A stretch of 64,000 nucleotides of DNA from Candidatus Proelusimicrobium tauri (GTDB lineage Bacteria; Elusimicrobiota; Elusimicrobia; Elusimicrobiales; Elusimicrobiaceae): contig DBYY01000007.1 of the NCBI GenBank assembly GCA_002311025.1, positions 29,381 to 93,380 of the forward strand, written 5' to 3'. Under the pieces are notes generated by a model, which saw nothing but the letters and a program-made list of their open reading frames with translations, was not told where the DNA came from and made no database searches. The translations under genes were made by a program, and so were the position numbers. Shown here one piece after another: positions 8,401 through 17,503 of the stretch (the first letter of the stretch is position 1; each line of letters starts with the position of its first letter).

Positions 8401-9909
8401 ATGGAAACAAAATTTAATTTAAGAAGAAAAATTGCGTTTTTTAGTATTTTAAAGTGGTTCTTTGCTGCAACCTTTATCGGAGTTGTGGTAGGCTGTTTTA
8501 ATGCATTGTTTCTTCATTTATTAAGCAAATCTATAAAGTTTACAAATTCTTACCACTATTATTATATTCTTCTGCCTTTGGCTTTATTGCTTGTTAATCA
8601 CTTGGCAAATAAAATTTATCCCAAAGATAAAGGTTTTTCTACCAATGCGGCAATTGCAAGTATTAATGATAAAAAACCTATATCTCTTATATCTTCCATA
8701 AAGGCTTTCTTTTTGCCGATTATTACTATTGCGGCAGGCGGTTCCGCCGGTAAAGAATCCCCTTGCGCTGATGTCGGTGCGGGTGTCGCTTCCTTTATCT
8801 CAAAATTGTTTTCCTTTAACGAAAACGAAAGACGCAAACTTATGATTTGCGGTGTATCTGCGGGGTTTGCGGGAGTTTTCGGTGTGCCGATATCAGGTGC
8901 CATGTTCGGTCTTGAAGTTTTAAGTGTGGGTTCTGTGTTCTACGAAGTTATGTTTCCGGCTTTTATTTCAGGTATAACATCCTTCCAAATAACACACTTA
9001 CTAGGTGTTGAATATGTTTACCATCCTTTACAATTATCCGCTTTGAATATTGACAGTTCTCTTTGGCACGTCCTTTTAGCAGGTATATTTTTTGGTCTTG
9101 TTTCACTCTTATTCATAGAGATTTTAAGAGTTACACAAATTTTATTTAGATATATTTCTTTAAAGTTTTCCGTCTTTTGGAAATGTTTTATTGCCGGTTC
9201 CTTAATAATTTTAATAACTCTTTTAACTTCTGATATTTATTTAGGTTTAACAATGCAAAGAGTTGATGCTATTTTAAACGGCGATAATGCTGCTACCTTT
9301 GGCTTTTTATTTAAAATTTTAACAACTTCGCTCACTTTTGCAGGTGGCGGTGTAGGCGGTTTGATAACGCCTATCTTCTTTATAGGCGCAAATGCAGGTT
9401 ACTTCTTTGCCCATTTACTCGGTCTTAACACTATTACCTTTGCGGCACTTGGCCTTGTAAGTATACTTGCAGGCGTTGCCAATACTCCCTTAGCAGCCAG
9501 TATTATGGCTATGGAACTTTTCGGTGCAGATATTGCACCTTATGCGGCGGTTGCATGTGTTGTCAGTTTTTTGATTACGGGACAAAGATCAATTTATGAT
9601 AAACAAAGATTTCATTTTGACAAAACTTTTTCCGATGAAGACGATGAAGAACAGACCCGCCCTCAACTTGAAAACAAATTAAGAAAAAGAAATTTCTTTT
9701 TGTCTATGGTGCGCCATTTAATACCGCAAGGGAACTCTTCTTCTGTCACGGAAAAAAAGGAAGAAAAACCTGCCCCTAAAAAAGAAATATCTGCTCAAGC
9801 AAAAACAAAAGAACAAAATAAATTTGAAGCCAAACAATCTTTAACGAAAACCCTTTTCGGACACCTTTTTCCACAAGACGAACAGGAAAATAAACCTGAA
9901 GATAAATAA
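8401..9909 (+). CDS. ClC-family chloride channel or H+/Cl- antiporter
   Basis: 502 residues. The ClC membrane core occupies about 15-405: the selectivity motif AGGSAGKESPCADVGAG carries the gating glutamate in the GKESP version of GREGP, and the later GGVGGLITPIFF and AGVANTPLAASI loops are present. The last 90 residues are an unusual hydrophilic Lys/Glu-rich tail with two short similar pieces (RHLIPQ and GHLFPQDE) instead of CBS domains; its function is unknown. The start is 3 bases after the redox gene stop, with no clear Shine-Dalgarno of its own, so it is probably translated from the same message. It would move chloride or another anion across the inner membrane. Confidence 0.87.
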   Translation: METKFNLRRKIAFFSILKWFFAATFIGVVVGCFNALFLHLLSKSIKFTNSYHYYYILLPLALLLVNHLANKIYPKDKGFSTNAAIASINDKKPISLISSIKAFFLPIITIAAGGSAGKESPCADVGAGVASFISKLFSFNENERRKLMICGVSAGFAGVFGVPISGAMFGLEVLSVGSVFYEVMFPAFISGITSFQITHLLGVEYVYHPLQLSALNIDSSLWHVLLAGIFFGLVSLLFIEILRVTQILFRYISLKFSVFWKCFIAGSLIILITLLTSDIYLGLTMQRVDAILNGDNAATFGFLFKILTTSLTFAGGGVGGLITPIFFIGANAGYFFAHLLGLNTITFAALGLVSILAGVANTPLAASIMAMELFGADIAPYAAVACVVSFLITGQRSIYDKQRFHFDKTFSDEDDEEQTRPQLENKLRKRNFFLSMVRHLIPQGNSSSVTEKKEEKPAPKKEISAQAKTKEQNKFEAKQSLTKTLFGHLFPQDEQENKPEDK

Positions 9910-9970
9910 TTTATTAAAAAATCGGAAAGATTATTTGAGTTGGTAAAATTTTCTGTAAATAAAGATATAA

Positions 9971-10014
9971 AAAAACAGCAACCCCCGAACAAAAAAGACG
10001 GGGGTTGCTGTTTT
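9971..10014. terminator. Bidirectional terminator between clc and the histone-like gene
   Basis: Arms of about 16 bases (AAAACAGCAACCCCCG and its complement) flank an A-rich loop, with A and T runs on either side. It can stop transcription from both converging genes. Confidence 0.88.
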
Positions 10015-10020
10015 AAATAT

Positions 10021-10230
10021 TTATTTTTTCTTTGTAACTTTTTTTGCTGTTTTCTTTACAGCTTTTTTAGTTACTTTTTTTACTGCTTTTTTTGCACAAG
10101 CCTTTTTTGCACAGGCTTTCTTTGCGCAAGCTTTTTTTGCGCAAGGTTTTTTTGCAGCTTTTTTAACTGCAACTTTCTTTACTACTTTTTTTGCAACTTT
10201 TTTTGTTGCTGTTTTTTTCTTTACAGGCAT
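10021..10230 (-). CDS. Histone H1-like Lys/Ala-rich DNA-binding protein
   Basis: 69 residues made almost entirely of Lys, Ala, Val and Thr, resembling bacterial H1/Hc1-like or KAP-repeat proteins that coat or condense DNA. The centre has four tandem CAKKA units (about residues 33-52), giving regularly spaced cysteines, which is unusual for such tails and could allow cross-linking or metal binding. It has an AGGAGAAAAAA ribosome site, its own well-formed promoter at 10271-10299 and a bidirectional terminator, so it should be well expressed. Low complexity makes homology assignment weak, but the composition argues strongly for nucleic-acid binding. Confidence 0.75.
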   Translation of the reverse strand: MPVKKKTATKKVAKKVVKKVAVKKAAKKPCAKKACAKKACAKKACAKKAVKKVTKKAVKKTAKKVTKKK

Positions 10231-10270
10231 TTTTTTCTCCTAATTTAAGGATGTGTATGTCTTCAAGAAA

Positions 10271-10299
10271 ATAATACAACATATACACAAAAAAAGCAA
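10271..10299 (-). promoter_or_regulatory. Promoter of the histone-like gene
   Basis: Read leftward: TTGCTT, 17 bases, TATTAT, then about 30 bases to the ribosome site. It sits in roughly 200 bases of extremely A/T-rich DNA (10249-10448) with many A and T runs, which may itself be bent or UP-element-like. Confidence 0.6.
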
Positions 10300-10448
10300 G
10301 TATTTTTTAAAAAATATTTAAAATATTTTTAAAAAATTTTTTATAATGCAAGTTTTATTTTTATTTTTACTGCTGATTTTACGACTGGAAAAATACTTTC
10401 TTTAAATATTTTATACCTTTTTAAAAATAAAAAATATTTTTGTAAGTT

Positions 10449-10778
10449 TTATTTTTTAAAAATAAAAAATGCCGCAACAACTAAAAATAAAAAGCCGGTA
10501 TAATGATTCCAACGCAAATTTTCTTTTAAGTATAAAATACTGAAAACAGCGAACACAGCAAGGGTAATAATTTCCTGCATACCTTTTAATTCAACTGCGG
10601 AAAAATAACTATGCCCAATCCTGTTTGCAGGAACTTGAAAGCAGTATTCAACAAAAGCAATCATCCAACTTACAAGAATAACAAGCCACAAGGCTTTATT
10701 TTTAAAACGCAAATGTCCATACCACGCAAAAGTCATAAAGACATTTGAAATAATTAGTAATATCAACGGTTTATACAT
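10449..10778 (-). CDS. DUF486-family small membrane protein
   Basis: 109 residues with four predicted helices. The sequence pattern (NVFMTFAWYGHL near the start, VPANRIGHSYFSAVELKGMQE in the middle, a C-terminal VVAAFFIFKK) matches the DUF486 family, four-helix relatives of drug/metabolite transporters with no proven substrate. The start has no Shine-Dalgarno; TAAAAT lies 6 bases before the ATG, so the message may be leaderless. It is divergent from a DMT-family exporter gene only 43 bases away, and the two promoter regions overlap. Confidence 0.82.
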   Translation of the reverse strand: MYKPLILLIISNVFMTFAWYGHLRFKNKALWLVILVSWMIAFVEYCFQVPANRIGHSYFSAVELKGMQEIITLAVFAVFSILYLKENLRWNHYTGFLFLVVAAFFIFKK

Positions 10779-10786
10779 ATATATAT

Positions 10787-10815
10787 TTTACAATTATATG
10801 AGCAATTGATAAAAT
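10787..10815 (+). promoter_or_regulatory. Leaderless promoter of the EamA transporter gene
   Basis: TTTACA, exactly 17 bases, TAAAAT, then 6 bases to the ATG at 10822. No Shine-Dalgarno can fit, so transcription should start at or next to the A of the start codon. Confidence 0.7.
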
Positions 10816-10821
10816 TTAATT

Positions 10822-11682
10822 ATGAACCCAAAAATATCTTTACTGCTGTTTTGGCTTATTTTAGGCTTTTCCCCGATAATAGGTGGATTATCTGTTAATC
10901 TTATCGGCCCTGTTCTTTTGGTGCTGCTTGCAAGTATAATGGGGTTTATTTATTTTCTAAAAGATTCTAAAACTAAACCGATTTGGGCAATGTTTGATAG
11001 AAAATATATTTTAAAATATTTTCTTATTTCCAATCTCGGTAATGCTTTGCCTTTTTGTGCTATGCTTTATGCTTTGAAATGGACGACGCCTGCAAATATC
11101 GCAATTTTAAATCAAGTGGAAATGCTTTATTCTCTTTTATTTTGCGCAATTTTCTTAAAGGAAAAAATAACTTTAAAACAAATTGTTGCTTCCTTTTTGA
11201 TAATTGCCGGTGCAACAATTTTAATGTTTGAAAAAGGTTTAACCCCCCATTTAAAAGGTGATTTAATTGTTGTTTTTTGCGTGTGGATGTTTCAGGCAAG
11301 CCATATTTTGATAAAAAAATTACCTCGTAAAATAGATGATAATTTAATTTGTGCGGCAAAGAATTTTTATTCTATTCCCGTTTTAATAATTTTGATGTTT
11401 TTATTTGAGCCAAACCCTGTTTTATCTTATGAACCTATCCTTTTTCTTGTGCTTGTTTATATGGGAGTTATAAGATATGGCCTTTCTTATAATTTATGGG
11501 TTTATGCTATTAGGAATTTACCGCTTGCAAAAACAACTGCTGTTGCCTTATCCTTCCCCGCTTTGACTTTGGTTCTATCGGTAATTTTCGGTTATGATAA
11601 ATTTAGTTTATATAATATTTCCGGTTTAGTTCTTACAATGGCAGGTGCTTTGTGGCTAAACCAATTGATGAATAACAAATAA
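10822..11682 (+). CDS. EamA/DMT-family transporter
   Basis: 286 residues with about ten membrane helices arranged as two EamA repeats. The first has the typical TTPANIAILNQVEMLYSLLF and LKEKITLKQIVASFLIIAGA segments; the second ends LVLTMAGALWLNQLM. Members export or import small metabolites such as amino acids or nucleosides; the substrate cannot be inferred here. It has a leaderless promoter and is followed one base later by a flavoprotein gene, so the two are probably co-transcribed. Confidence 0.85.
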   Translation: MNPKISLLLFWLILGFSPIIGGLSVNLIGPVLLVLLASIMGFIYFLKDSKTKPIWAMFDRKYILKYFLISNLGNALPFCAMLYALKWTTPANIAILNQVEMLYSLLFCAIFLKEKITLKQIVASFLIIAGATILMFEKGLTPHLKGDLIVVFCVWMFQASHILIKKLPRKIDDNLICAAKNFYSIPVLIILMFLFEPNPVLSYEPILFLVLVYMGVIRYGLSYNLWVYAIRNLPLAKTTAVALSFPALTLVLSVIFGYDKFSLYNISGLVLTMAGALWLNQLMNNK

Positions 11683-11683
11683 T

Positions 11684-12853
11684 ATGAAAACTTTTGAAAT
11701 AGCAATACTAGGTGCGGGTGCAAGCGGGCTTTTTAGCGCAAGTTTGCTAGGTAAAACAAATAAAATTATTATTGATAGCGGCATAAAGGCCGGCAGAAAA
11801 GTGCTTGCTTCAGGTGGCGGTCTTTGTAATTTTTCAAATAAAAATATGGGCGCAGAGTATTATTTTAGCCAAAACCCGCACTTTATAAAATCTGCCCTTG
11901 CCGGTTTTAAACCGCAAGATTTTTTAGATGTTTTAGACGAAAATAATATCTCTTATTATTTACGCTCAAGCGGTCAATATTTTGCCAAAAGTTCAAAAGA
12001 TATTTTGAATTTACTCTTATCAAAAATAGATAAACAAAGCACAATTTTTGCTCTTGATAATAAAATTATTTCAGTCGTAAAAAATGATGATATTTTTGAA
12101 ATTAAAACAGATAAAAATGTTTTTTACGCAAAAAAAGTTATTTGCGCGCTCGGCGGACCGACTTATAAAAAACTCGGCGGAACATCTTGCGCTTTTAAAA
12201 TTGCCCAAAATTTCGGACATAGCATTATTCCACCTTACCCTGCCTTATGTGGCATAATTTGGGATAAAAAACAAAAAAAGATTTTTGAAGATTTAGCAGG
12301 GCTTACAATAAAAGCAAAAATTTCCTGCCAAAATTATACTTTTACAGATGATATTTTATTTACCCATGAAGGTTTAAGCGGACCTGCTGTTTTTAAACTT
12401 TCGCTTTACGGCTTAAAGAATAAGGAAATCTTAATAAACTTTTTACCGATGGTAAATTTTAAAGATTTTCTTTTACAAAATAAAAACAGCACAAAAACTT
12501 TATCAAATATCTTTGCCGAAATTATGCCAAAACATCTCTCTCTAGTTTTGCTAAAAGATTTTAATAAAACCCTACCAAACGCAACTAAGCAAGATTTAAA
12601 ATATTTGGAAGATTCATTTTGCGCCTATAAATTAAAAGTGCAAAATACTTATGATTATGACAAAAGCGAAGTTTGCGCGGGCGGAATAAATACAAAAGAA
12701 ATTTCTTCTAAAACTTTTGAGTCCAGAAAAATAGAAAATCTTTATTTTATCGGCGAGTGCCTTGATATAACAGGTCAACTTGGCGGCTATAATTTACACT
12801 TTGCTTGGGCAAGCGCGAAAGCCGCAGCAAAAGCTATCTTACAAGATTTATAA
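11684..12853 (+). CDS. YhiN/HI0933-family FAD-dependent oxidoreductase
   Basis: 389 residues. The N-terminal FAD-binding Rossmann motif (LGAGASGLFSA) is followed by the family signature GRKVLASGGGLCNFSN, an insert domain, and a C-terminal FAD site (ENLYFIGECLDITGQLGGYN). The HI0933/YhiN (BaiN-like) family has conserved fold and flavin but no well-settled reaction; some members reduce steroid-type double bonds. Its ATG begins one base after the upstream EamA gene stop. It converges on the ankyrin gene with only 2 bases between the stops and no terminator. Confidence 0.87.
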   Translation: MKTFEIAILGAGASGLFSASLLGKTNKIIIDSGIKAGRKVLASGGGLCNFSNKNMGAEYYFSQNPHFIKSALAGFKPQDFLDVLDENNISYYLRSSGQYFAKSSKDILNLLLSKIDKQSTIFALDNKIISVVKNDDIFEIKTDKNVFYAKKVICALGGPTYKKLGGTSCAFKIAQNFGHSIIPPYPALCGIIWDKKQKKIFEDLAGLTIKAKISCQNYTFTDDILFTHEGLSGPAVFKLSLYGLKNKEILINFLPMVNFKDFLLQNKNSTKTLSNIFAEIMPKHLSLVLLKDFNKTLPNATKQDLKYLEDSFCAYKLKVQNTYDYDKSEVCAGGINTKEISSKTFESRKIENLYFIGECLDITGQLGGYNLHFAWASAKAAAKAILQDL

Positions 12854-12855
12854 AA

Positions 12856-14433
12856 TTACTCTTTTGCTCCGGCTTGTTCTAATAAAGAAATAATTTCAAT
12901 ATTATTTCTCTTTTTAGCTAAAGATAAGGGTGTATGCTTTTCCTCATATGAAGATATCTGAACAGTATTATCTTCATAGTGATCATATGAAGAAAATTCT
13001 ATATTATTAATCTTACAAATATTAACATCTGCACCAGCATCGATTAAAACTTTGGCTATTTCCGTATGATTATTTATTATCGCATAAATTAAAGCAGTAT
13101 CACCATCTTTATTTGTTATATCAACATTTGCTTTTGCTTGTACTAAAATTTTAACAATTTCAAGATTTTCATTCCTTGTTGCACAAATTAAAGCTGTATC
13201 TCCATAACAATCTTGGCTATCAATATTTGATTCAATATTTATTAGATACTGGACTATTTTATCATTTCCTTTTTCACTTGCTATTATTAGGGGAGTTTTA
13301 TCGTATCTGTTTTTAACATCTACGTCTACTTTAATTTTAGTATTTAAAAGACTTTCTACTATCTCGGTATTATTTTTTTCCACCGCATAAATTAAAGCTG
13401 TATTACTATCTTTATTTATTATATTAACATTTGCTTTTGCTTGTATTAAAATTTTAACAATTTCGAGATTTCCATTCCTTGTTGCACAAATTAAAGCAGT
13501 ATCTCCATTTTTATTCCTTACATCAATATCTATATCTTCTTTTTTTTGTGTTAAATATTGAATAATTATAATATTCTCATTTATCGCTGCCCAAAGCAAC
13601 ACATTATTGCCATAAACATCTTGATCTTTAACATCTGCACCAGCGTCAATTAAAACTTTGACTATTTCCGTATGATTATTTATTATCGCATAAATTAAAG
13701 CTGTATTACCATCTTTATTTATTATATTAACATTTGCTTTTGCTTGTACTAAAATTTTAACAATTTCAAGATTTCCATTCCTTGCTGCACAATTTAAAGC
13801 CGTATCTCCATAACAATCTTGACTATCAATATTAGTTTTTATTAAACATTGAACTATTTCAGAGTTTCCATTTTTACTTGCTATTATTAATGGGGTGTTA
13901 TCAGATTTATCTTTAATATTAATGTCGCTTCCTGCTTTTAATAAAACTTTAACAATTTCGGTATTATTTTTATTTAAAGCATAACTTAAAGCAGTATCAC
14001 CATCTTTATTTGTTATATCAACATTTGCTTTTGCTTGTACTAAAATTTTAACAATTTCAAGATTTTCATTCCTTGTTGCACAAATTAAAGCAGTATCTCC
14101 ATTTTTATTCTTTACATCAATATCTATATCTTCTTTTTTTTGTATTAAGTATTGAATAATTATAATATTTTCATTTATTGCTGCCCAAAGCAAAACATTA
14201 TTACCATAAACATCTTGAGCTTTTATATCTGCACCAGCATCGATTAAAACTTTGGCTATTTCCGTATGATTATTTATTATCGCATAAATTAAAGCGGTAT
14301 CACCATATATATCTTTATAATTGACATCTACACCTAAGGAGATTAAGGCTTTTACCTTTTCTAGAAATCCATATACACATGCTCTCATTAAGGGAGAACA
14401 GTTATTGTTTGGTAAGTACATAAAACTCCTCAT
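12856..14433 (-). CDS. Ankyrin-repeat protein, 15 repeats
   Basis: 525 residues, almost all ankyrin repeats of about 33 residues (DGDTALIYAI, NNHTEIVKVLIDAGADV and similar), with no signal peptide or membrane segment. Ankyrin arrays bind other proteins; no catalytic domain is present. The order of repeat types is A-B-C-D-E-F-A-B-C-D-E-F-A between a distinct N-terminal cap (SPLMRACVYGF) and C-terminal cap (HTPLSLAKKRNN), so a six-repeat block of about 200 residues has been duplicated. A GAGGAG ribosome site precedes the ATG. Function unknown: a cytoplasmic scaffold, or, if the organism is host-associated, an exported effector; no export signal was seen. Confidence 0.9.
   Translation of the reverse strand: MRSFMYLPNNNCSPLMRACVYGFLEKVKALISLGVDVNYKDIYGDTALIYAIINNHTEIAKVLIDAGADIKAQDVYGNNVLLWAAINENIIIIQYLIQKKEDIDIDVKNKNGDTALICATRNENLEIVKILVQAKANVDITNKDGDTALSYALNKNNTEIVKVLLKAGSDINIKDKSDNTPLIIASKNGNSEIVQCLIKTNIDSQDCYGDTALNCAARNGNLEIVKILVQAKANVNIINKDGNTALIYAIINNHTEIVKVLIDAGADVKDQDVYGNNVLLWAAINENIIIIQYLTQKKEDIDIDVRNKNGDTALICATRNGNLEIVKILIQAKANVNIINKDSNTALIYAVEKNNTEIVESLLNTKIKVDVDVKNRYDKTPLIIASEKGNDKIVQYLINIESNIDSQDCYGDTALICATRNENLEIVKILVQAKANVDITNKDGDTALIYAIINNHTEIAKVLIDAGADVNICKINNIEFSSYDHYEDNTVQISSYEEKHTPLSLAKKRNNIEIISLLEQAGAKE
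13031..14300 (-). repeat. About 600-bp higher-order direct repeat in the ankyrin gene
   Basis: The segment beginning GCACCAGC(A/G)TC recurs at 13031, 13637 and 14231 (spacings 606 and 594) with only a few base differences over the next 60 bases. The whole six-ankyrin module is repeated between them. Such near-identity suggests recent unequal crossover and potential copy-number variation. Confidence 0.85.
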
Positions 14434-14486
14434 ATATTAGAATACATCTTTGACTACTATTAAATTTTCTTTGTTTAAATCAAGAT

Positions 14487-15002
14487 TTACCAATCTTTGG
14501 AGAGTTTTTCAAGATCGGCTTGGACTTTGGCTTGGTCTTTGGGTAAAACTCTTTCAATAAAAACTTTGCCGTTAAGGTGGTCTATTTCGTGTTGTAAAAT
14601 GATAGCCAAAAAGCCCTCGGCATTAAGTTCAACGGGTAAACCCTTTTCATTAAGATATTTTACTTTAACTTTTTTAGCGCGCGGAACTTGAATATTTAAT
14701 CCAGGAAAAGATAAACACCCCTCACTGCTTAAAACAGTGCCTTCTCTATTAGAAATTTCAGGATTAATTAAAACATATCTTTTGTAAGAGCCTTCTTCTT
14801 CCTGTGGTAAAAGAACAACTGCAAGAGAAATATCAAGTCCCACTTGGGTTGCTGCAAGACCGACACCGTTATAGGCAAGGCAGGTTTGCGTCATATCATT
14901 GATGATTTTGGGCAACTTCTTTTCCATAAAATTGAAGTTGATTCTTTTTGTTTTTTGGGTAAGAATTTCCTTACCGTATCTACATATATTTAAAATAGCC
15001 AT
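14487..15002 (-). CDS. def: Peptide deformylase
   Basis: 171 residues. All three metal-site motifs are present: GVGLAATQVG (about 47-55), EGCLS (Cys96) and HEIDH (His138, His142, with catalytic Glu139). It removes the formyl group from the N-terminus of new proteins in the cytosol. It starts 2 bases after the stop of the upstream permease gene, so it is the third gene of the EIIA-permease-def operon. That placement is unusual, since def often sits with fmt or priA; no fmt is seen in the window. Confidence 0.95.
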   Translation of the reverse strand: MAILNICRYGKEILTQKTKRINFNFMEKKLPKIINDMTQTCLAYNGVGLAATQVGLDISLAVVLLPQEEEGSYKRYVLINPEISNREGTVLSSEGCLSFPGLNIQVPRAKKVKVKYLNEKGLPVELNAEGFLAIILQHEIDHLNGKVFIERVLPKDQAKVQADLEKLSKDW

Positions 15003-15004
15003 TT

Positions 15005-17032
15005 TTAGAATTTGTAGGAAACTTCCCTACCCTCCCAAATAATTTTTGCGACCATAGAAACTTTTTCATTAGGCGCTTGGTTTTGTTGCACCGCACCCCA
15101 AGCCATAACAAGTCTTTCAAGTTGGTCATTTGCACCAAACGAACCGGAAACACCCATTATAATTTCTTTTACTTTGGCGGCCAAAGCAACTTGTGCAACG
15201 GCATAAGAATAATCATTACACTTAACTAAAAGAGGATGCACGGTTAAACCGTATTTTTCCGCAATTAAAATGACTTTAGTAAATAATTCCTGTTCGTCAA
15301 CGGCACTTGCTTGGCGGGTTTTACCCACACTCCAAGTATCAAGTGTTTTTGCGTAAAGGACAATGATTTCGGTATCTTCATCATTTACCCCTTTTAAAAC
15401 TTCTTCAAGGTGATATAAATTTTCCGGATTTTTAACCGGTACTAAAATTCTTTTTTCGCCAACGATATCCGCAAGACCTTTAGCAATATCTTCAACTTCC
15501 GTTTGATTTAATTTTTCCCTATGTCCTTCTTCAAAAATATCATTTGCTTTTTTGGCATTTAATCTTTGCGAAATATGGAAAACCAAGAAGAATAAAGCAG
15601 CAAAGGAGAAACCAGCAACTGTTGCTACTTTCTTTGTAAAAAGATTAACTACGGCCAGCATAACCACTACAAGCACTACAAAGGCACCACCAAGCGGAAT
15701 ATAATAATGGTCAAATTTGATATTAAAAGGCATCATAAAGCCACGTTTTTGCTCACGGTTTTTGAAACGTAAAATAACAAGAGAAGTCATTTCCAAAACG
15801 AAACTCCATAAAACGCCGAAAGCATAAGCCTGACCGATTAAATAGAGTTTTCCGCCCGATAACAAAATAACGCCCACTTGCATAAGACAAATCATATTGA
15901 TTATGTGATAAGTTGTGCCGTATTTTTTGTGGATTTTTCTGAACCAATCGGTCAAAATACCTGTTTCGGCTACACGGTTCATAATGCCGTTTGCACCGAT
16001 AATAGAAGTATTAACCGCACCGGCAAGCATTGCTACACCTGCCAGCACAACCGCACCTTGCATAATGAGTTTTAAGAAATTAGGACCGCTTAAATGCATT
16101 GCTAAACCGGCCAGCAAATTATCGTGATACTCGCTTGCAATCAAATCCGGCGGAATAATTAAAGAAGAAAGGAAAGTCAAACCGCCCGTAAAAAGTAAAG
16201 CAAATAAGAAAACAATTAAAGCCGCTTTTTTAAGATTTTGAATTTTAGGATATTCAATTTCTCTAAAAACTTGCGCAAAAGTTTCAAGACCGCTCAAAGC
16301 CAAAACAGAGTGTCCCATTGCCACTAAAACACCCAAAAAGCCGATTTTTTGCATAAAGGTAAACTGACTGGCCCAACCTAAAGAACCTTCATTTAATTGC
16401 GGTTTAAAAGGCGGTAAAACGATATTATCCTTTAAGAATAAAGTTATGCCTGCCCAAACAAATAAGATAAGACAAATTACCATTGAAAAACGGATAATTT
16501 TGCGGCTTTTATCACTGGAATCTTCTATACCTTTCACATTTTGATACCAAAAATATAAGGTAACAAGCAAAGCAAAGATAACGGCAACGGTTTCGTTCGG
16601 TAATTCAAAAGGAAGATGTATTGCCCTTAAAACGGAATTGATTAAACCGGATAAATAGTGCCCCGCTGATAGACCGCTGATAGGTCCTGTTAAGGTAAAA
16701 TCAAACAAAATAGCGGCAGCAGCGGCTTTTGCGGCATTTTCGCCAAGACCGGCATTAACAACAGGGAAAACCCCCCCTCTTGTGAACATAGAGCAAGACT
16801 CTATATACATCATCATCAAAAGGCCGGCAAAAAGCATTACGCCTAGAATATACCACGGAAAAGCCGGACCGAAAGCCCCCATAGCGATTCCGCCTGCGTA
16901 GAAAGCGCTTGAAGCAAAATCGCACAAAACAATAGATGCGGCTTGCCAAGCGGTAATGAAAGTAAGCATGGCAGTTGTGATTACCACAACTCCTTTAACT
17001 TTAAATTGTGTTTTTAACGGGTCTTGTATCAT
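15005..17032 (-). CDS. APC-type amino-acid permease with C-terminal USP-like domain
   Basis: 675 residues: about 12 membrane helices of the amino acid-polyamine-organocation superfamily (to about 480), then a cytoplasmic domain of about 170 residues that begins KRILVPVKNPENLYHLEEVL and resembles a universal stress protein fold. Substrate not deducible. Preceded 3 bases away by a PTS EIIA-like gene, which suggests that a phosphorylatable EIIA protein controls the permease rather than a sugar. The leftward operon EIIA-permease-def has a promoter at 17504-17532. Confidence 0.82.
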   Translation of the reverse strand: MIQDPLKTQFKVKGVVVITTAMLTFITAWQAASIVLCDFASSAFYAGGIAMGAFGPAFPWYILGVMLFAGLLMMMYIESCSMFTRGGVFPVVNAGLGENAAKAAAAAILFDFTLTGPISGLSAGHYLSGLINSVLRAIHLPFELPNETVAVIFALLVTLYFWYQNVKGIEDSSDKSRKIIRFSMVICLILFVWAGITLFLKDNIVLPPFKPQLNEGSLGWASQFTFMQKIGFLGVLVAMGHSVLALSGLETFAQVFREIEYPKIQNLKKAALIVFLFALLFTGGLTFLSSLIIPPDLIASEYHDNLLAGLAMHLSGPNFLKLIMQGAVVLAGVAMLAGAVNTSIIGANGIMNRVAETGILTDWFRKIHKKYGTTYHIINMICLMQVGVILLSGGKLYLIGQAYAFGVLWSFVLEMTSLVILRFKNREQKRGFMMPFNIKFDHYYIPLGGAFVVLVVVMLAVVNLFTKKVATVAGFSFAALFFLVFHISQRLNAKKANDIFEEGHREKLNQTEVEDIAKGLADIVGEKRILVPVKNPENLYHLEEVLKGVNDEDTEIIVLYAKTLDTWSVGKTRQASAVDEQELFTKVILIAEKYGLTVHPLLVKCNDYSYAVAQVALAAKVKEIIMGVSGSFGANDQLERLVMAWGAVQQNQAPNEKVSMVAKIIWEGREVSYKF

Positions 17033-17035
17033 ATT

Positions 17036-17491
17036 TTACAAATTAACTTTTTTAGCAATTTCCTGCTCGGAAGTGCAAGTAGTAAGTTCCTGTACAAAAT
17101 CGGGAGTAAACTTTTCCGCCAAACTTGCAAGAAGTTTTAAATGCTGGGCAAAATAGGGCTGCCCCGCAGGTGAAAAGAACAAGAACATCACTTTTATAGG
17201 TAAACCGTAGTCATCTTCTATCGGCTTTGGCATAACCGCTAAAGCCGCAAGGAAGGTATCCAAATCTTCTACCCTTGCGTGAGGAATACTTAAAGCACTT
17301 TCTAAGGTCGTGCTGATACCTTCTTCCCTTTTAAGAACTGCGGCAAGCATTTCTTTGGAATCTAAAGAAGGGTTTTTATCACAAATAGAGTGAACTAATT
17401 TTTCTACAAGTTCTTTCTTGGTAATATTTTCTTTAATAAGAAAAACTTTATCAAGTTCTACTTTTATATTTTTATCTGAATTCTCTATCAT
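17036..17491 (-). CDS. PTS EIIA type-2 (PtsN/fructose-like) domain protein
   Basis: 151 residues, a single EIIA domain. The phosphorylatable His is in LSIPHARVED (His71), followed by the typical VMFLFFSPAG and HLKLLASLAE segments. Stand-alone EIIA proteins of this type receive phosphate from HPr or NPr and regulate partners rather than transporting sugar. No EI or HPr gene is in the window. It shares an operon with an APC permease carrying a USP-like tail, so control of that transporter is the simplest inference. Confidence 0.85.
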   Translation of the reverse strand: MIENSDKNIKVELDKVFLIKENITKKELVEKLVHSICDKNPSLDSKEMLAAVLKREEGISTTLESALSIPHARVEDLDTFLAALAVMPKPIEDDYGLPIKVMFLFFSPAGQPYFAQHLKLLASLAEKFTPDFVQELTTCTSEQEIAKKVNL

Positions 17492-17503
17492 ACCTATACT
17501 TAA

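Noticed and set aside
9940..10248. Cys/Phe-rich 102-residue frame on the plus strand
   Set aside because: It is the complement of the Lys-rich histone-like gene (AAA read as TTT); the composition is an artefact.
12856..14433. CRISPR-like periodic repeats
   Set aside because: Periodicity comes from 99-base ankyrin codons in one open frame; repeats are imperfect and no unique spacers exist.
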